Shown piece by piece: positions 37,601 through 50,439 of a DNA stretch of 64,000 bases. Within the stretch, counting starts at the first letter, position 1. Every line of letters starts with the position of its first letter. The stretch comes from Branchiostoma floridae (taxonomy: Eukaryota; Chordata; Leptocardii; Amphioxiformes; Branchiostomatidae): NCBI RefSeq assembly GCF_000003815.2, contig NC_049985.1, positions 7,378,066-7,442,065 on the forward strand, given 5' to 3'. The position numbers and the translations under genes are program-made. The notes under the pieces are model-generated. The model saw nothing but the letters and a program-made list of their open reading frames with translations, ran no database searches and was not told the origin of the DNA.

Positions 37601-40600
37601 TGGTGAACACACTTAAACTCATATATATATAAAAAATCCTCAATATGTGTTGATGTAGGTTAGACATCCAGGTAATAAGATACGCCAAAAAGCAGTTACT
37701 CAAGCGACTGGATATTCCAAAATCATATCCAGTTGCTTGAGTGACTGCTTTTGCACGAATCCTCAGTATGATATTTGTCCACCCTCTTGCTTTGAATCAC
37801 AGTAGAAATAGAAATCGTACTGTAGATCATAAAGTATTTGCGGTGTTATGTTTGTAGTTTTTGCAGTGACTTCTTACTGCAGACTCATGACAGCAAACGT
37901 ATACTAGAAGCCTTGCATGGTCACAACAGTTGTTTCTGCAAACCCATGTGGATGCCACAGACTCCTAATTTTCACTGTGCTACAAAATCACTGTGCTGTG
38001 AAGTTGAATGAATTTACAGTAACCCTTTTTATACCCCCCACAAAGGTGCTTCCCTGTCAGCGGGTGCCTCCCCCCTCGGGTCCCCCCTGAGCTCCCCGGG
38101 TGCGAACAGGCGCAAGCCGCCGTACTCCGGTAGTTATGACTTCATCCCCGGCCAGACCAGCACTCCTGGTGGCACCATGCAGCAGCAGGCCATGGGACCG
38201 GCATCCTCTGCACCTGCCATGGTACAGCAAACATGATTTTTACTCTTATTTATTAGGCCGGACTTGTATGCTGGACAACTATTCTTTTATCAACATGTGT
38301 CACGTTTGTAAGCATGTCTTTGTTGTAACCTACAGCCCTGTGAATGTGAACGTTAACCAAAATAATCAATTTTTATAAAGTTGTTTTTGATTTTGCACCA
38401 AGAGTTACTCACAGCACAACCTTTCTTGACTTTCCAGCACGATTTTGGCGGTACGACGTACTTCTACACAGCAGGCTCGCAGCATGCCAGACACAGCCCG
38501 CTGCCAGCTGCACTGCTGCCAGGTGGCCACCTGTTCCACCTGCCCCACACGGCGCTCATGAAGCCCAAGGCCAACCAGCCGTCCTTCTTCATGCAGGATG
38601 AGCTGCGCCTGGTCAGACTTGTTTGTTTCTTTGTTTGATCTTTAGTTAATAAACAATACCCATCAACATTATAGTAGAGTGGATTTATTCCTTAAGCTAC
38701 CGACATCTTGCACACTGCAGTCGTCCCTCGGTATATTGGCAGGCTGAATAGAGGTTCAGAAACTTGTATGCGACTGCAGATGTCTTTCTGAGGAATGACT
38801 GGGGTGCAATAGATGTCGGTTAGCCGAGGAATGAGTCCATTCTACTATACAATATCAACAATATTAGTGATACTCATACCATCAGAATACACATACATCA
38901 TACTTTCGTTGCCATTTTCTTTAAATATTTGAATCATATATGGGGACCACCTCTTATCAGTCGCTACTTAACAGTTATGTATGTTGATGTGTAACCCTGA
39001 ACTCTCTGTCCCAGGATACCCTGCGGAGACAGTACCTACTGGCTGCCCAGATCGATCCAGTTCAGCACCCAGGTCAGAAAGTCATCTTTACTCGTACAGC
39101 ACCTTGCTTGTCATTTCGCATACTATAAGCCAGTAAACCGGCTTTGTGCGTAATGCAAAAGGTTTTTACAGTAAGTACTTGCTGCAACTGAACTGTAATG
39201 TCTTGTCATCTCAAACAAGGGATCTTTGCTTTACATCCCATTTGAGAGAACATCTCTTACGGCAGTTAGTTACGCATTTTCATGTGATTTTAGTGAGAAA
39301 ATGGTTCACTTATTGCCTGCTTGAGTCAACAACCCTGACCAGAAGACCACCTTACCACCACTGTGTTTTTGATAGTTTTTTTTATTTATCAATTCATTTA
39401 TTTGTTTGGCTGATATTACAGGAAGCTAAGTTTGCCCAACTAGTCAAGACTATTACAAAGGGCTAGCCTTGTGACAGAAATACAGAATACATTAAACCAC
39501 ATATCAAGTACATAATAGCTTTTGATAGTTTTTTATACAGAACTTACCCCCTTTATCCTGCAGACATTCCTAGTGAGGTAGACAACTACCACACCCTGTA
39601 CCCCCTGGAACCAGTACCGCGGGACCCCAAACACAGGTCCAGCACCTTCGGTTTCATCACCTCCTGCTACAAGGGCATCAGTGCCAAGGATGCCATGGCG
39701 TACTGCCTTACCAGAATACATGGTAGGACACCATTCACTTTATCTTATGAAGAATGAAGGAAGAATGGGAATGATTTATTTGTAAAACATCGTAGCCTTT
39801 TGGCTGAATTGTGTGATACATTACAAGTATATTACACTACATCACAATCTCATTTAAAATCATTAAACAGACAAATGAGATGTGCCAGAAAGACTCAAAA
39901 CAGCATGAAAAACACAAAGGACCACAAAAATAACTTTTGTCACCTACGCAAACCATTTCTTTGCCCATGCAGACAATTTTTTTGCATTGCTGACAAAGTT
40001 TTCCTGTGTATGGGCAACCAAATTCTTTGCATAGATGACTAAATTTGTAATTTTTGGTCTATGTACTATCCGTCTCTCTCAACTGCTGCTATTTTAGTAT
40101 AATGTGTCCGCTTTTTCCCATTCTGCAAGTCTCCATTTTCTGACACCAGGGCCAGACCTGGGCTTGTGGGAAGAAACCTGCACACACACCATGACAAACA
40201 AACCCTCTACAATACCTCTGTTTTCACTGACTTGATAACTTAAGATATTTGTAAGCTGCAGGTAAAACAGGTGTTTTCTGTCCCCCAGGTTTCCACATGG
40301 TGAACTCCAAGTGCATGCTGTTTACTGACATGTGGAAGAAGATCCAACATTCCAACATTGTGCAGCTGAGGGAGGTGTTCACTACCAAGGCGTTTGGTGA
40401 ACACTGTGAGTTAATTTTAATGAGTCATGGTTAACATTTTTACTATGTTTTTAAGTTTCCAGTTATTCCTGTAGGGTAAAATGTTTGTGCCTTTGGTGTC
40501 TGACATTGAGTGTTGTTCTGTTAATCTGATAAAATAGATGGAAATCTACTTATTGTCCAGTCTTAAGACCCAGTCTATACCAGGATTCATGAATCTGGAT

Positions 40601-43600
40601 TGTTCCCAATTCCCAAATCCTGGAATGAACAGTCTTAATCTGGCTGTGCTAATCCAGTTCCGCCAAGTCCACCTCAGGAGATAAAATCAGGATCAATCCT
40701 GTACCTGGGTGAAACAAAATTTGCAAAGAGTTGAACAAGGTATAACTCTACAGCTACTTTGGTGTTGTTTGTGTAGCTCTGGTGTTTGTGCATGATTACC
40801 ACCCCGGGGCAGAGACCCTCATGGCTCACCACTTCAACAACCCGCAACAGAACAAGGACTTCTTCGAGGGGACGGCTGCCAGCAAAGGTAACAAAACAAC
40901 ACCTATGCTAAAACTATGATTCTAAACATTCTTTGCTAGGAAAACAGATGCTTTCTAAAGGCTGAGTGACTGTAGATGAATAAAAATCTTCTATCTTTCT
41001 TACCTTGTCAAAACTATTAGTACTTACAGAATAAAGAGACTCTTTTTGACATAACCATTGCTTTATTCTCACCAATGTTTTGGTTACCATCTGTCACCTT
41101 CTTCAGGCAATTCTGACTGGTTCACATGGTACTGCAGTACAGGTGTCTCACAGTTCAGATTTGGTCACAAAACATAATTTTTTTACATATAAAAAAAAGT
41201 CTCTTTATACAGTAACATACCAACCTGATGAAATTATTTATGGATGTAGTACCTACATTTTTCATGAAGGTAAGAAGTGATGTAGATTCTTTAATGTGCT
41301 TGAGGTGTGGCTTGAGAGTTTTCGATGTCTACACTAGCATCTGTGTTGCAGAAATGAGGCTGAGAGTGAAATTCAATATAGATGAAAGATCCTCCATCAT
41401 TCTTACCTTCTCAAAACTGTTCCTACATTTTTCATGATGGTAATAAGTGTTAAAGATTCTAAAATGTAACATGCATTGGCATAATACCGGTCATAAGCCT
41501 TATACCGGTCGATTAAAAATAGTGGAACTTAAAGAGATCTACACATGCAACAATAGTTATTTCTGAGGTATGCACACTTCAGACATCTAGGTGTCCAATA
41601 CATAATTTACAAAGCATCGATAACAATGCATTCGAAGACAACAAGGCCAAAAGTTTTCAGGTCATTTTCGGGGCAGGCGAGCTCGTCGTGGGACAAACAC
41701 ACTGTCACGTTCATCGCCAGATTTGTAGATAATAATCACATGTGCTCACGGCACAAGACGAGCATGATTCAACAGCAATCTTGAATTTCTTTTGGTGACC
41801 TACAACTCGTGTAAAAGTGTGAGGAACCGTTGTATTATCGCCCGGATCTACGGCTGAATGGGTCAAATTGAACGTACGCCGCCATTTTCCCGCCATTTTT
41901 AATGCTACGGCCAGCAGTAAAGTTTTACGTCATAGCGGTTGTGACGGACCAAAATTAAATGAAAATTCTTGTCAGTATACGCCCATTTTCTCATGACTTT
42001 TTGTATGCTCATGCAGATTTTTGTTTTGTGCAACTACTAACAGGAAAGAAAGGAACATCAGAGGATGAATAAAGGTACATAGCGGCAGTTAATTGTGCCG
42101 TGTTTCGTTCGACCGGTATAGTGCACCCCCTTCCAACCACGCGCCCGTTCTCCGTGCAATTCTGCGGTGTGTTCCAATTACGATATTATGTTTTTAGCAG
42201 GACCAGAGAGACAAAATAATTTACACAGAAGAAGTGGCAACGGTAAGCTGTAACAGCAACATGTAACTGGAGAAAATGATGCGTTGATCATTTGCCAAAT
42301 TAGCATTGCTTGAGAAATTGCAGTAAACTGACCGGTATTATGCCAATGGATGTTACTTGAGGTGTGGCTTGAGAGTTTCCGATGTCTACACTAGTGTCTG
42401 TTTTTGCAGGAATGGTGAGTGATAATAGATGAATAAAGATCTTCTATTTTTCATGGAAGTGAGTGTTGTTAGTTCTTAAATGCCCTTGACGTGTTGCTTG
42501 AGAGCTTATGTCTTCACCAGTGTCTGTGTTTGTTATTGCAGGAATGGTGAACGGACCGCGGCAGCACGCAGGCCTGCTCCCGGAGAGCCTGATCTGGTGT
42601 TACGTGGTGCAGCTCAGCTCGGCGCTGAGGACGATCCATGCGGCGGGGCTGGCCTGTCGTGTCATGGACCCCACCAAGATCCTCATCACCGGAAAGTCAA
42701 GGTCAGGACACTTCTGTATCTTACCTTCTCCAAGGTGAGATTTCGTAATCGGTAGCACATTGGGCTCGGGTCCAAGAGGCCCCGGGTTCTAACATTGTCG
42801 TGTCACCGATCTTGTGCCCTTGGGAAAGGCACTTAACACAACTTTCCCCACTTCAATCAGATAAAAATGAGTAGCTAGCTTTGGCTTGGGACATCCCTTG
42901 CGTAGAACATTAAATAAAAACTAGTGCCCACTGTGCCATAATGATCAACTTAATGATTGTGGGCACTAAAGGAAGAAAGAAAGAAAGAAGGTTACATGTA
43001 TATTGTTGGTAGCAGTTTTTGTGGTTGAACAGCATAACTCAAAAATGTATGGATTGATTCTTGTTGAATTTGTTGTGTGGTTAGTTGTTGCCCTATCAAA
43101 GAAATTATTATTAGAATTTGTGTCCCTGGTGGCTTTCCTTGGTACTACTAGTATTTTTGAACAAATGGTATAATTGTTTATCTTGTATATTAACATTAAC
43201 TTCACTAAACTGTATATCTCAACAACTCTCCACCTGTATATCAAATATACTTCCTTGAAGCACTGATTGCTCAAACTTTGCCACCTTGCAGGTTACGTGT
43301 GAACTGCGTTGGCATTTTTGATGTACTGACATTTGATGTCAACCAGAGCAATCCAATGGCTCTCATTCCACAGTTCCAGGTAAAGTTCTTTCAGCTCCTT
43401 TCTTTCTTAAAAACTTGTTGAAATGCAGTATGTCTCCTATTTCTGCATATCTACCTGAAATTACTCCTGGCTTAGAGACTGTATGTAATGTAAGGTAGCA
43501 GAAATGTAGCCAGCCAATGTAAAACGTAATCAAAAAATTTTCCTAAACGTTATTGCATTTTAAGAATCATTTTTCTTAATCATGTCTTACTGAAGTGCTT

Positions 43601-46396
43601 ACTTAGTACCTAGACATCTTAATTCTTATATGTTTTTCCAACTGCTGTTTTTCCCCACCTCAGCAAGAGGACCTGTTGTCACTTGGCAAGGTGGTGCTGG
43701 CTCTTGCCTGCAATTCCGTGGCTGGCATCCAGAGGGAGTTTCTGCAAAAGGCCATGGAGCTGGTGACCTTGAACTACTCCAGTGACTTGAAAAATCTCAT
43801 ACTGTGAGAATCAGCTGTTTTCTTTTATCTCCGTTGAATAATTATATGACGTATAAATGTTATTTTTATTACTACCAATTTTTTATATTTTACAGCACAA
43901 TATGTATGTTGTAAGATAGTTGAACAATACTATTTATGAAGGCGTTGAACTATTACTTTCAGAATTGCCACAAATTTCAGATTATCCAAATCCATACTAT
44001 ACTTGAATATAAAGTCAAACCTGTACAAGTGACCACCTCTGTATAAGGATCACCTGGCAATGGCAAATGTGACCACAATTTTTCTCAATGATACAAGCAC
44101 TGAAATTACTATCTATACAATGTAGTAACCATGGGTCCACATAGACCAGAGTGGTCCCCTGAGTGGTCTTTTCAACTTGTTATAGTACTAGAACCCTCTC
44201 CAAACCTACTCTATACAAGCAACATTTCAGTAATGATGTTTTTCTGATGTCCCTTTCCTGTAGCTATCTGTTGACCAATCAGGGGAGGCCGAAGAGTGTG
44301 AATGACATCATGCCGATGATTGGCGCTCGATTCTACACACAGTTGGATGCAGCTCACATGCGGTGTGACGTCATCGAGTCAGAACTGGCTAAGGTCCAGA
44401 AATTTCGCATAATCCTCTGGTTTCCCTATAGCTGTCTTTAACACATACTCTCAATCGAAATGTTGTAAACTTGTCAGTCCTAACTATACATACATACTAA
44501 ATTTGCTTTGAACAGGACAACTTTCAAACTGATGTCTATGGTTATCCTAATTGAAATATGTACCCTTGCAGTGAACTTTTCATTCTTGACATTAGGTATG
44601 GTCAAAACCTTCAGACACCTGGAGAAAAAGTTAAAGACCTTTTTACTTTGCAGTCTTACACAAAACAACAATATACAAATCACTGGTAGATAAAGGACAT
44701 TTGGCCCCTGCTACAATTATGGTATTTACATACAAATTTATTGTTATGTTCTATATTCTTAGCACCACCCAACTCAATCAAAATGTAGAATGCAAATAAG
44801 AATTGCATTCTACATTTGGGCCAGCTGATAATTGCCATGTTATCATTGGTTGAAGTGTTATTAGTGATGGACAGTATTGGTGTATTAAGTTAAGACTTTG
44901 TGACACATCAGAATTGTGTTGTTCTGTTGACAGGAGGTTGAAAACGGCCGTCTGTTCCGGCTATTGTGCAAACTGGGCATCATCAATGACAGGCCAGGGT
45001 AAGGGCACTCTCAAACAAGCATTAATTTTTTCTATGCGTCACAGTGTGATGTAATGGTTAGAGTGTGTGGTCCAGAACTAAGAGGCTTTTGTTTGAAACC
45101 CAAGACATGCCTCGATGATGCATGTGCCCTTGAGAAAAGTACTTTACATGGATTAACAGTACTTTCACTTAACTCAAGTGAAAAAGAGTACTTAGCTTCA
45201 ACAAGGGATGTACATTGGATATCACATCAAAATAAGGTCCTGTATTTGAGGAGAGTCACACCTCAAGCACGTTAGAGAACCCACCTACAGACTGCTGATA
45301 TGCGGCGAAGATGATGATGAAAGAACCCACCATACTTATTGAAAAGAGAAGTAGCCCTTGCCAGTGTGAACAGTTCATAACCTTACAGTCCTATGGTCGC
45401 ACCTCGTACAGTTTATGTTTTGTTGAAGTTACCAGAACGCTGAAAATTACAGACCCTTGCAATTTATTCCTGGCAATTGTAAGCTCCTCTCCTTTCATGG
45501 CTGCAAAGAGAGTGTAGTTGGCCCACTTAATAACAACTCCCCCTCTTCATTCCTGTGTATTAGGCTGGGTCTAGACTCGGACTGGTCAGAGACAGGTGAC
45601 AGGTACCTGCTGAAGTTGTTCAGGGACTACTTGTTCCACCAGGTCACTGAGTCGGGCGAGCCATGGATCGACATGGCGCACGTGGTGCAGTGCTTAAACA
45701 AGGTAAAGCTCACTCATTCACACTCACTCAGTCCCATAGCTAGTAGCCAAAGGGTTAGTCTGTCTACAAAGGTTCTCCACCTCTCCAGTCATCAGCCAGT
45801 TTGGTCAGCTGGACTGCCGTCTTACCTGACCATCCTTAATATCACTGATCCATGTTTGGTGGGTGTGCCCCCCTCCACTTTTCCTTGTACACTTGTATGT
45901 GTAGATGGTATTGTTTCAATCACTTTTCACATTGCACACATATGCTGATATTTGATACCTGGTAAAATGCAGAGAAATAAAATGGCAGTTTCAGTGGAGA
46001 TTATGCATGCTCCTTTCAATGCTTTTAGTGTCCTGTTTTTTCTTGACTGACCAACATGGCCCCATCTCTTAAAGTTTGAATCTAGACAACTAGTTGTTGT
46101 TTTGAGTTATTGACAATGTTGTAAGGACTAAAATTTAGGGTAGTCATTTTCTGTCTTAGATTTGTCCATTGTCATTTCTCACAAGCTTTGCAGTTTTGAT
46201 AAGATGTGCGTGTTCTATCCCTTTATTCCAGCTGGACACGGGAGTGCCGGAGAAGTTGTGTTTGGTCTCGCGTGACGAGCAGAGCGTCCTTGTGCTCAAC
46301 TACCACGACCTGAAGCGCTGCTTCGAGCAGGCCTTCCAGGAGGTGCTGACCGCCAGCCAGCCCGGCGAGCAGCCGCCCACCTCCCTCCACCAGTAG
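34602..46396 (+). CDS. PAN3: PAN2-PAN3 deadenylase regulatory subunit PAN3, 17 exons
   Basis: Exons: 34602-34661, 35057-35129, 35459-35532, 37382-37553, 38046-38221, 38438-38611, 39015-39072, 39564-39722, 40289-40405, 40777-40887, 42542-42701, 43292-43379, 43664-43803, 44264-44393, 44934-44998, 45564-45702, 46232-46396. Phases agree throughout, giving 686 residues. An in-frame TAA at 34569 supports the start. PAN3 homodimers recruit the PAN2 exonuclease to poly(A) through PABP in the cytoplasm. The N-terminus is Ser/Pro-rich with a PAM2-like PABP-binding motif ([11 protein letters not shown]); a pseudokinase follows ([60 protein letters not shown]), then a coiled coil and C-terminal knob ([52 protein letters not shown]). 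No CCCH zinc-finger exon was found, so this is the short form or an upstream exon was missed. Several donors are weak GTCAG types; exon 14 uses GTCCAG. Confidence 0.95.
35682..36928. mobile_element. hAT-type non-autonomous transposon with 8-bp target duplication
   Basis: Termini are CAGTGTTTCCGCCAGA and its inverse TCTGGCGGAAACACTG. They are flanked by an exact 8-bp duplication AATGCAAG (35674-35681 and 36929-36936), the hallmark of hAT transposases; the CAGTG start also fits. GGACGGCCTC/GAGGCCGTCC words near both ends and AATTTAATTTTCGCGGTTTT repeats near the right end are subterminal repeats. No transposase frame is present in 1247 bp. It sits in PAN3 intron 3. The centre contains promoter-like motifs, listed separately. 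Confidence 0.92.
36397..36521. promoter_or_regulatory. Cluster of housekeeping promoter motifs inside the hAT element
   Basis: In 125 bases: AAAATGGCGG (YY1-type, 36397), CCAATCA (36430), TGACGTCG (CRE-like, 36453), TCTCGCGAGA (36475), CACGTG E-box (36491), and CGGCCGCCAT (YY1-type, reverse, 36511). CpG density is clearly above the surrounding intron. Motif presence is seen; promoter activity is inferred. Confidence 0.55.
37691..37749. repeat. Hairpin of the ACTCAAG dispersed repeat
   Basis: GCAGTTACTCAAGCGACTGG and its inverse CCAGTTGCTTGAGTGACTGC face each other around a short spacer, in PAN3 intron 4. Single-arm relatives are at 19097 and 25538. Confidence 0.65.
41466..42356. mobile_element. 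891-bp element with 28-bp TIRs in PAN3 intron 10
   Basis: Left end GTAACATGCATTGGCATAAT + ACCGGTCA is matched by the inverted right end with a single mismatch. ACCGG words recur just inside both ends. There is no transposase frame, so it is non-autonomous. The insertion splits one copy of a local repeat (TTGAGGTGTGGCTTGAGAG). A clear target duplication was not identified, so the superfamily is unassigned. Inside lie CGCCGCCATTTTCCCGCC (about 41878) and TTACGTCAT (41925). Confidence 0.82.
42357..42560 (+). repeat. Repeated copies of the PAN3 exon 11 acceptor region
   Basis: The phrase CTTGAGGTGTGGCTTGAGAG ... TCTACACTAG ... TTTGCAGGAATGGTGA occurs at 42357-42430 and, more diverged, at 42480-42550, where the last acceptor is the true start of exon 11 (42542). 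A further partial copy lies at 41290-41370, on the other side of the TIR element. Confidence 0.7.
42735..42968 (+). repeat. tRNA-derived SINE in PAN3 intron 11
   Basis: A box A-like TCGGTAGCACATTGGGC and box B-like GGGTTCTAAC head are followed by the shared body phrase TTGTGCCCTTGGGAAAGGCA. The 3' end carries an inverted pair TAGTGCCCAC / GTGGGCACTA. It resembles the elements at 45.0, 61.2 and 62.4 kb. Confidence 0.7.
44010..44230. repeat. Dispersed GTGACCACC repeat
   Basis: AAGTGACCACCTCTGTATAAGGA and GCAATGTGACCAC-like words repeat in the same order at about 300-420 and, in part, at 20.56 kb. Class unknown. Confidence 0.45.
45045..45320 (+). repeat. tRNA-derived SINE in PAN3 intron 15
   Basis: The head GTGATGTAATGGTTAGAGTG and a box B-like GTTTGAAACCC are followed by ATGTGCCCTTGAGAAAAGTA, the same body block as the other SINEs, with more divergence. 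Confidence 0.6.
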
Positions 46397-49300
46397 CCGT
46401 GGAGCCAACTTCTACTTATCAACAACAGACGGAACTACTAACAGGAATCACCACCTTCAACATGTAACCCTGCAGTTCCCACAAGAACCAGCAGGGGTCC
46501 TTCCAGTACGTGCCCGGTGGATAGTGGACCACAGAGTTGGGGAGATCACCCAGATTGTAAATACCCACTTTGGACGGCAGGTGATCAACAGTAAATGTTA
46601 ATATCGTTGCAGCTAAACATGAAGAATCTTACTCCGTAACAGAGATCACAGTTGTAATAATAACGGAGTCAGCTAGTCAGGAAAGGGACTTTTCCCACTC
46701 GAGGCCGGATAATCTCCAAGAATGTGTGCGTAAAAAGGTATGAGTCGTGTCGGCAGGTACGTGGAATAGCGAGGCAAGTATTATGTAAGGTCTGGCCAGC
46801 TCTGTAATGCTAGATTGAAAGTTGTTGGACTTATCATTCGAAGCACCTTACTACCAGACTTTAGTGGCGTATTTGCTGACATTGTACAGTCAGGTGGGCA
46901 GAACCACTCTTATTCCTACAGAGAAATGTTTATCTTTTGTTTCTGTGTACATGTCTTTTGCCATCAGAGGTAAATAAAATGAACATTTTGAGAGAAATGT
47001 TTCCTGCGTGATTTCTGTGTGGACATTTTTTTCTACAAAACGCACTTTGGCGGAGGAGGATTCTGATCTCCAAAAGTAAAATATTGATATACAAGGATAA
47101 TTACATTTCATGACTTGAGTAACTTTTCTGATCCATTCCTTCTAATTTATCCTATGAGTGCATCTGTGTATGATTAACAGTATGGTTGCAAACTTTTGGG
47201 GGGAAATGGGAATTGATGCATGCACAACAGATGTCATCCATCTTATCAAGTATGTACAGTAATACTGAAACTCAAAGAAAGACAGCTGTTAAAGATGAGC
47301 AAACTATAGAATATTTATTGTACAACAGGCACCTGCAGAAGTTCCCAACATGTTTAGGACACAAACATGTAAAGCTATCAGTCCTTGCAAAGACATAGAT
47401 GCAGTGATTACTAGATTGGTTACACTAGACTACAATGCATTAATGTATACCTGTTATTCCATTCTGTAAAATTGCACATTGAGAAATTCAATGAAACTGA
47501 GAAGTTTGACAATCCTCTCAGTTGAGTTTGCAAATAGGGTGTTTTTACTCACTTTCCTCACCAATGAATTGGCCAAATGCTGACTGACATAATGGTGTCC
47601 CTAGTTGCATTTCAATGAATCATAGTTGAAGAGTAGATTCTACTCTGCAATGTTGTGATTTATCAGAAACCTTTTCTAGTTAAGTATCCTACTGGTCTTC
47701 TCATCATTGAGCTGTAGACATTCAATTGCGTATTTTACAGGGTCAGAAGAACTTTAAAGTAAATGTCTAGAAATGCTTTAGCTAGGATTCATTGAAATAG
47801 GATCACCAACATGGCAGCGATGACCTAGAGTGAAAGTGCTCTGTACCAAAGTAAGGTCTGGTATACATACATACATGTAAACCTCATCATCTCAGGCTTA
47901 GAAAACTTGAAATTTTCAGTACTCTCTGTTGCATCAGTGAGCCACATCAGAGTCAGTGTGTATGCGTGAGCTTGAGGATATAAGATTTGTAACATTTGTA
48001 AGATATTCTGAATATACAAAACCTGTAGCCTGATTAAATTGTGCATATAGTAGCCAGCCCAACATGTGCTAGCCCAATAGTGGGGAGGGGCTAATTACAG
48101 CCCCTGACAGCAGAGTCTACGTTACACAGATCAAAATTGTTGGCGTAAAAAGTAGATCTGAATGGAGTTGCACAGTCAATTAGGCTTTACTTAATTCTCC
48201 TACCTGTTGCTGTGTATTGATGCAGTTGTGTAGTATAATATTTCATGGTCACAGCAAGACATAACATGTAAGTACACACAAAAACTATAATCTAACCTAG
48301 AAATGTAAGTCACCATAAATTAGTGTGATACAGTAAAGATGCATGTAATAAGCGCAGACTAAAAAGCCTATAAGCCTAGATTACAACAACTTAACTTTTA
48401 TATGTGTTTGAAATCTATCAGTTTCAGTCAATAAAACAATATCAAATATACATAATACAGAAAAAAGAGAAAAAAAACACCTTATACAAAAAGCTCAAAA
48501 GCAAATGTATTACTTAGCATCCGACAGAAGAAAAAAATGATTTACTATTAGGCTAGCCCCTCAAGTAACACAATAACTAGTGAAACATTTCAATATACAT
48601 TGCTGGACTGAAGTAGGCAGCATTATATATAATTCCCTTTACAACTATATTTGTCCAATACAACTTGTGTAAAGGACTAAAATTTTACAACACCCTCACC
48701 CAACCAAGGATGTTAAAACCCCCTTGACCCAACAAAGAAATATGTACATCAATGTATTGGGTCATTTCATAGATGTTATTTGAGACATCTTGCTTACATG
48801 TGTACACAAGTAATAGAAGAAAAACTACACTATGGACATAGAGAAGACTTCAATATTAGCATATTTTTCTTATGTATGTCAAGTTACCACAAAATGGGGC
48901 TCATTGTGAGCCACTCAAATGTTTTGGTTTACATTGCACCAATATTTGTCATTTTCTCACTATATACAAAGCTCTTATCATATCTTATCTTTGCACTAGT
49001 ACTGTGTATACATTTTTGCATACTGCTCATTGAATATTCATTACAGATACTGCATTACGCAAATTCCTTTGAAAGCTGCCCTACCATACAGATATCTACA
49101 TCACACCGTTACATTGTACACCTTGTTTTTTCATGACACAAAGTATGCACAGCTTATGGTATCAAATGCAGCGTTTTTGCATAATAGCAGCACTCTTTGG
49201 TTTCCAAGTACTAGTAGGTCATTATACTTCTTTGCCTGCAAGTGTGCAATGTACAATGATTCCTTGCAGTTTTTACTTCACTGAGAAATAGCAAAGGAGT

Positions 49301-50316
49301 TCAAAGATAACTGAATATCACCACGATTTCCGTTCATGTACGCTTCCATTGTACCAGTGGAAACACCACACCATTTCTTCTGACCGCGATACACCCTACA
49401 CCCTACAAATCATTTTCTGTACAGTGTGTTATGCAGAGGGGAATAGCAGTTTTTCAGAGAAAACACATTCAAGCATTTTTCCTATTTTCCTACAGTTTCA
49501 TGCATTACAGTGTTTATTACACCAATGAATTAATGACGATTTGCAATCAAAATATATTCCTTAAACTTAAAGATATTGGCAAAATATTTCTAGATTATCG
49601 ATTCAATGATCTGCTCTATACAAAATACACTTTATGTACACAGTGTACTTCTCATCTTTGTCCAAGGGATGTCTGCATTGCATTTCGCATATCATGATTT
49701 AATCAATGGAATACTATTTATTTTTAGATCGAACTGTTTTACGCAATATAAGCAGAGGTCACCTTGTTTGGTCCGACAAATTGCACAGTCGTCACAGTCT
49801 TTGCCCCACTAACACTCTTCTAGCCTTCCAACCACATAAACTATACGTGACTTTCATCTCACGGATTGAGTAACTTACTATAACTGGTACCCATCACTCC
49901 GTAAGTTACAGGCTAGGTGTAAGACCAAAGGAAAAACGTATTACTTGTTACCCGACCAACCCTATCAAAAATCTGCTAGTTAGGGATACATATTCATTCC
50001 TGACATTTGTGTGATTAAAACTTTGTGGAATGGTTTTCCAAATATTTTCAGGACTGTCATCAGAAACACAACATAAATTTCATTTCAATAGGTCAACAGC
50101 ACAATGGAACTATTCATGTTTCCACTCTTTTGAATGTTCCATGGCATTGAGATGGTGTTTGAAACCTGTTTTAATCAACTGAGATACCAATCAGCATCCA
50201 TGTGCAAACTGTCTCCAACACTACATTTCCATGCATGTTACAATACATTTACATCAATGGCCAATGCTTGGAGTCATCTGCATAATACTTATTGCTGATG
50301 TTATAGAGAGGAAGCC
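46397..50316. other. PAN3 3' UTR then gene-free region
   Basis: The first roughly 580 bases are the likely PAN3 3' UTR. From about 47.0 to 50.3 kb I see AT-rich sequence without a supportable exon. Part of its right side may be 3' UTR of the minus-strand gene ending at 50317. Confidence 0.55.
46973..46978 (+). terminator. PAN3 poly(A) signal
   Basis: AATAAA, 577 bases past the PAN3 stop codon and the first canonical copy downstream on this strand. Confidence 0.65.
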
Positions 50317-50439
50317 GTTAAAAGGGGTTGATCCGAGAAGTGGTGCCCAGTGGAGAGAAGGGGTTCACCTTAGCCCACATCAGAGCCTCATTCAGCGAGA
50401 TGGCAGTTTTCCCATCCTCCAGGAAGAACGCTGGTCCCT
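50317..50439 (-). CDS. Candidate terminal exon, unidentified product
   Basis: After the acceptor CAACTTGTTACAG the minus strand reads, in frame 0, GPAFFLEDGKTAISLNEALM then WAKVNPFSPLGTTSRINPF and TAA. Codon third positions favour G/C as in the neighbouring genes, and the composition is protein-like, so I prefer this frame. I do not recognise the family. Direct splicing from the 52060-52117 exon (phase 2) would force another frame that stops after about 15 residues, so either an exon is hidden (possibly in the 51798-51897 gap) or this exon belongs to another gene. Confidence 0.5.
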
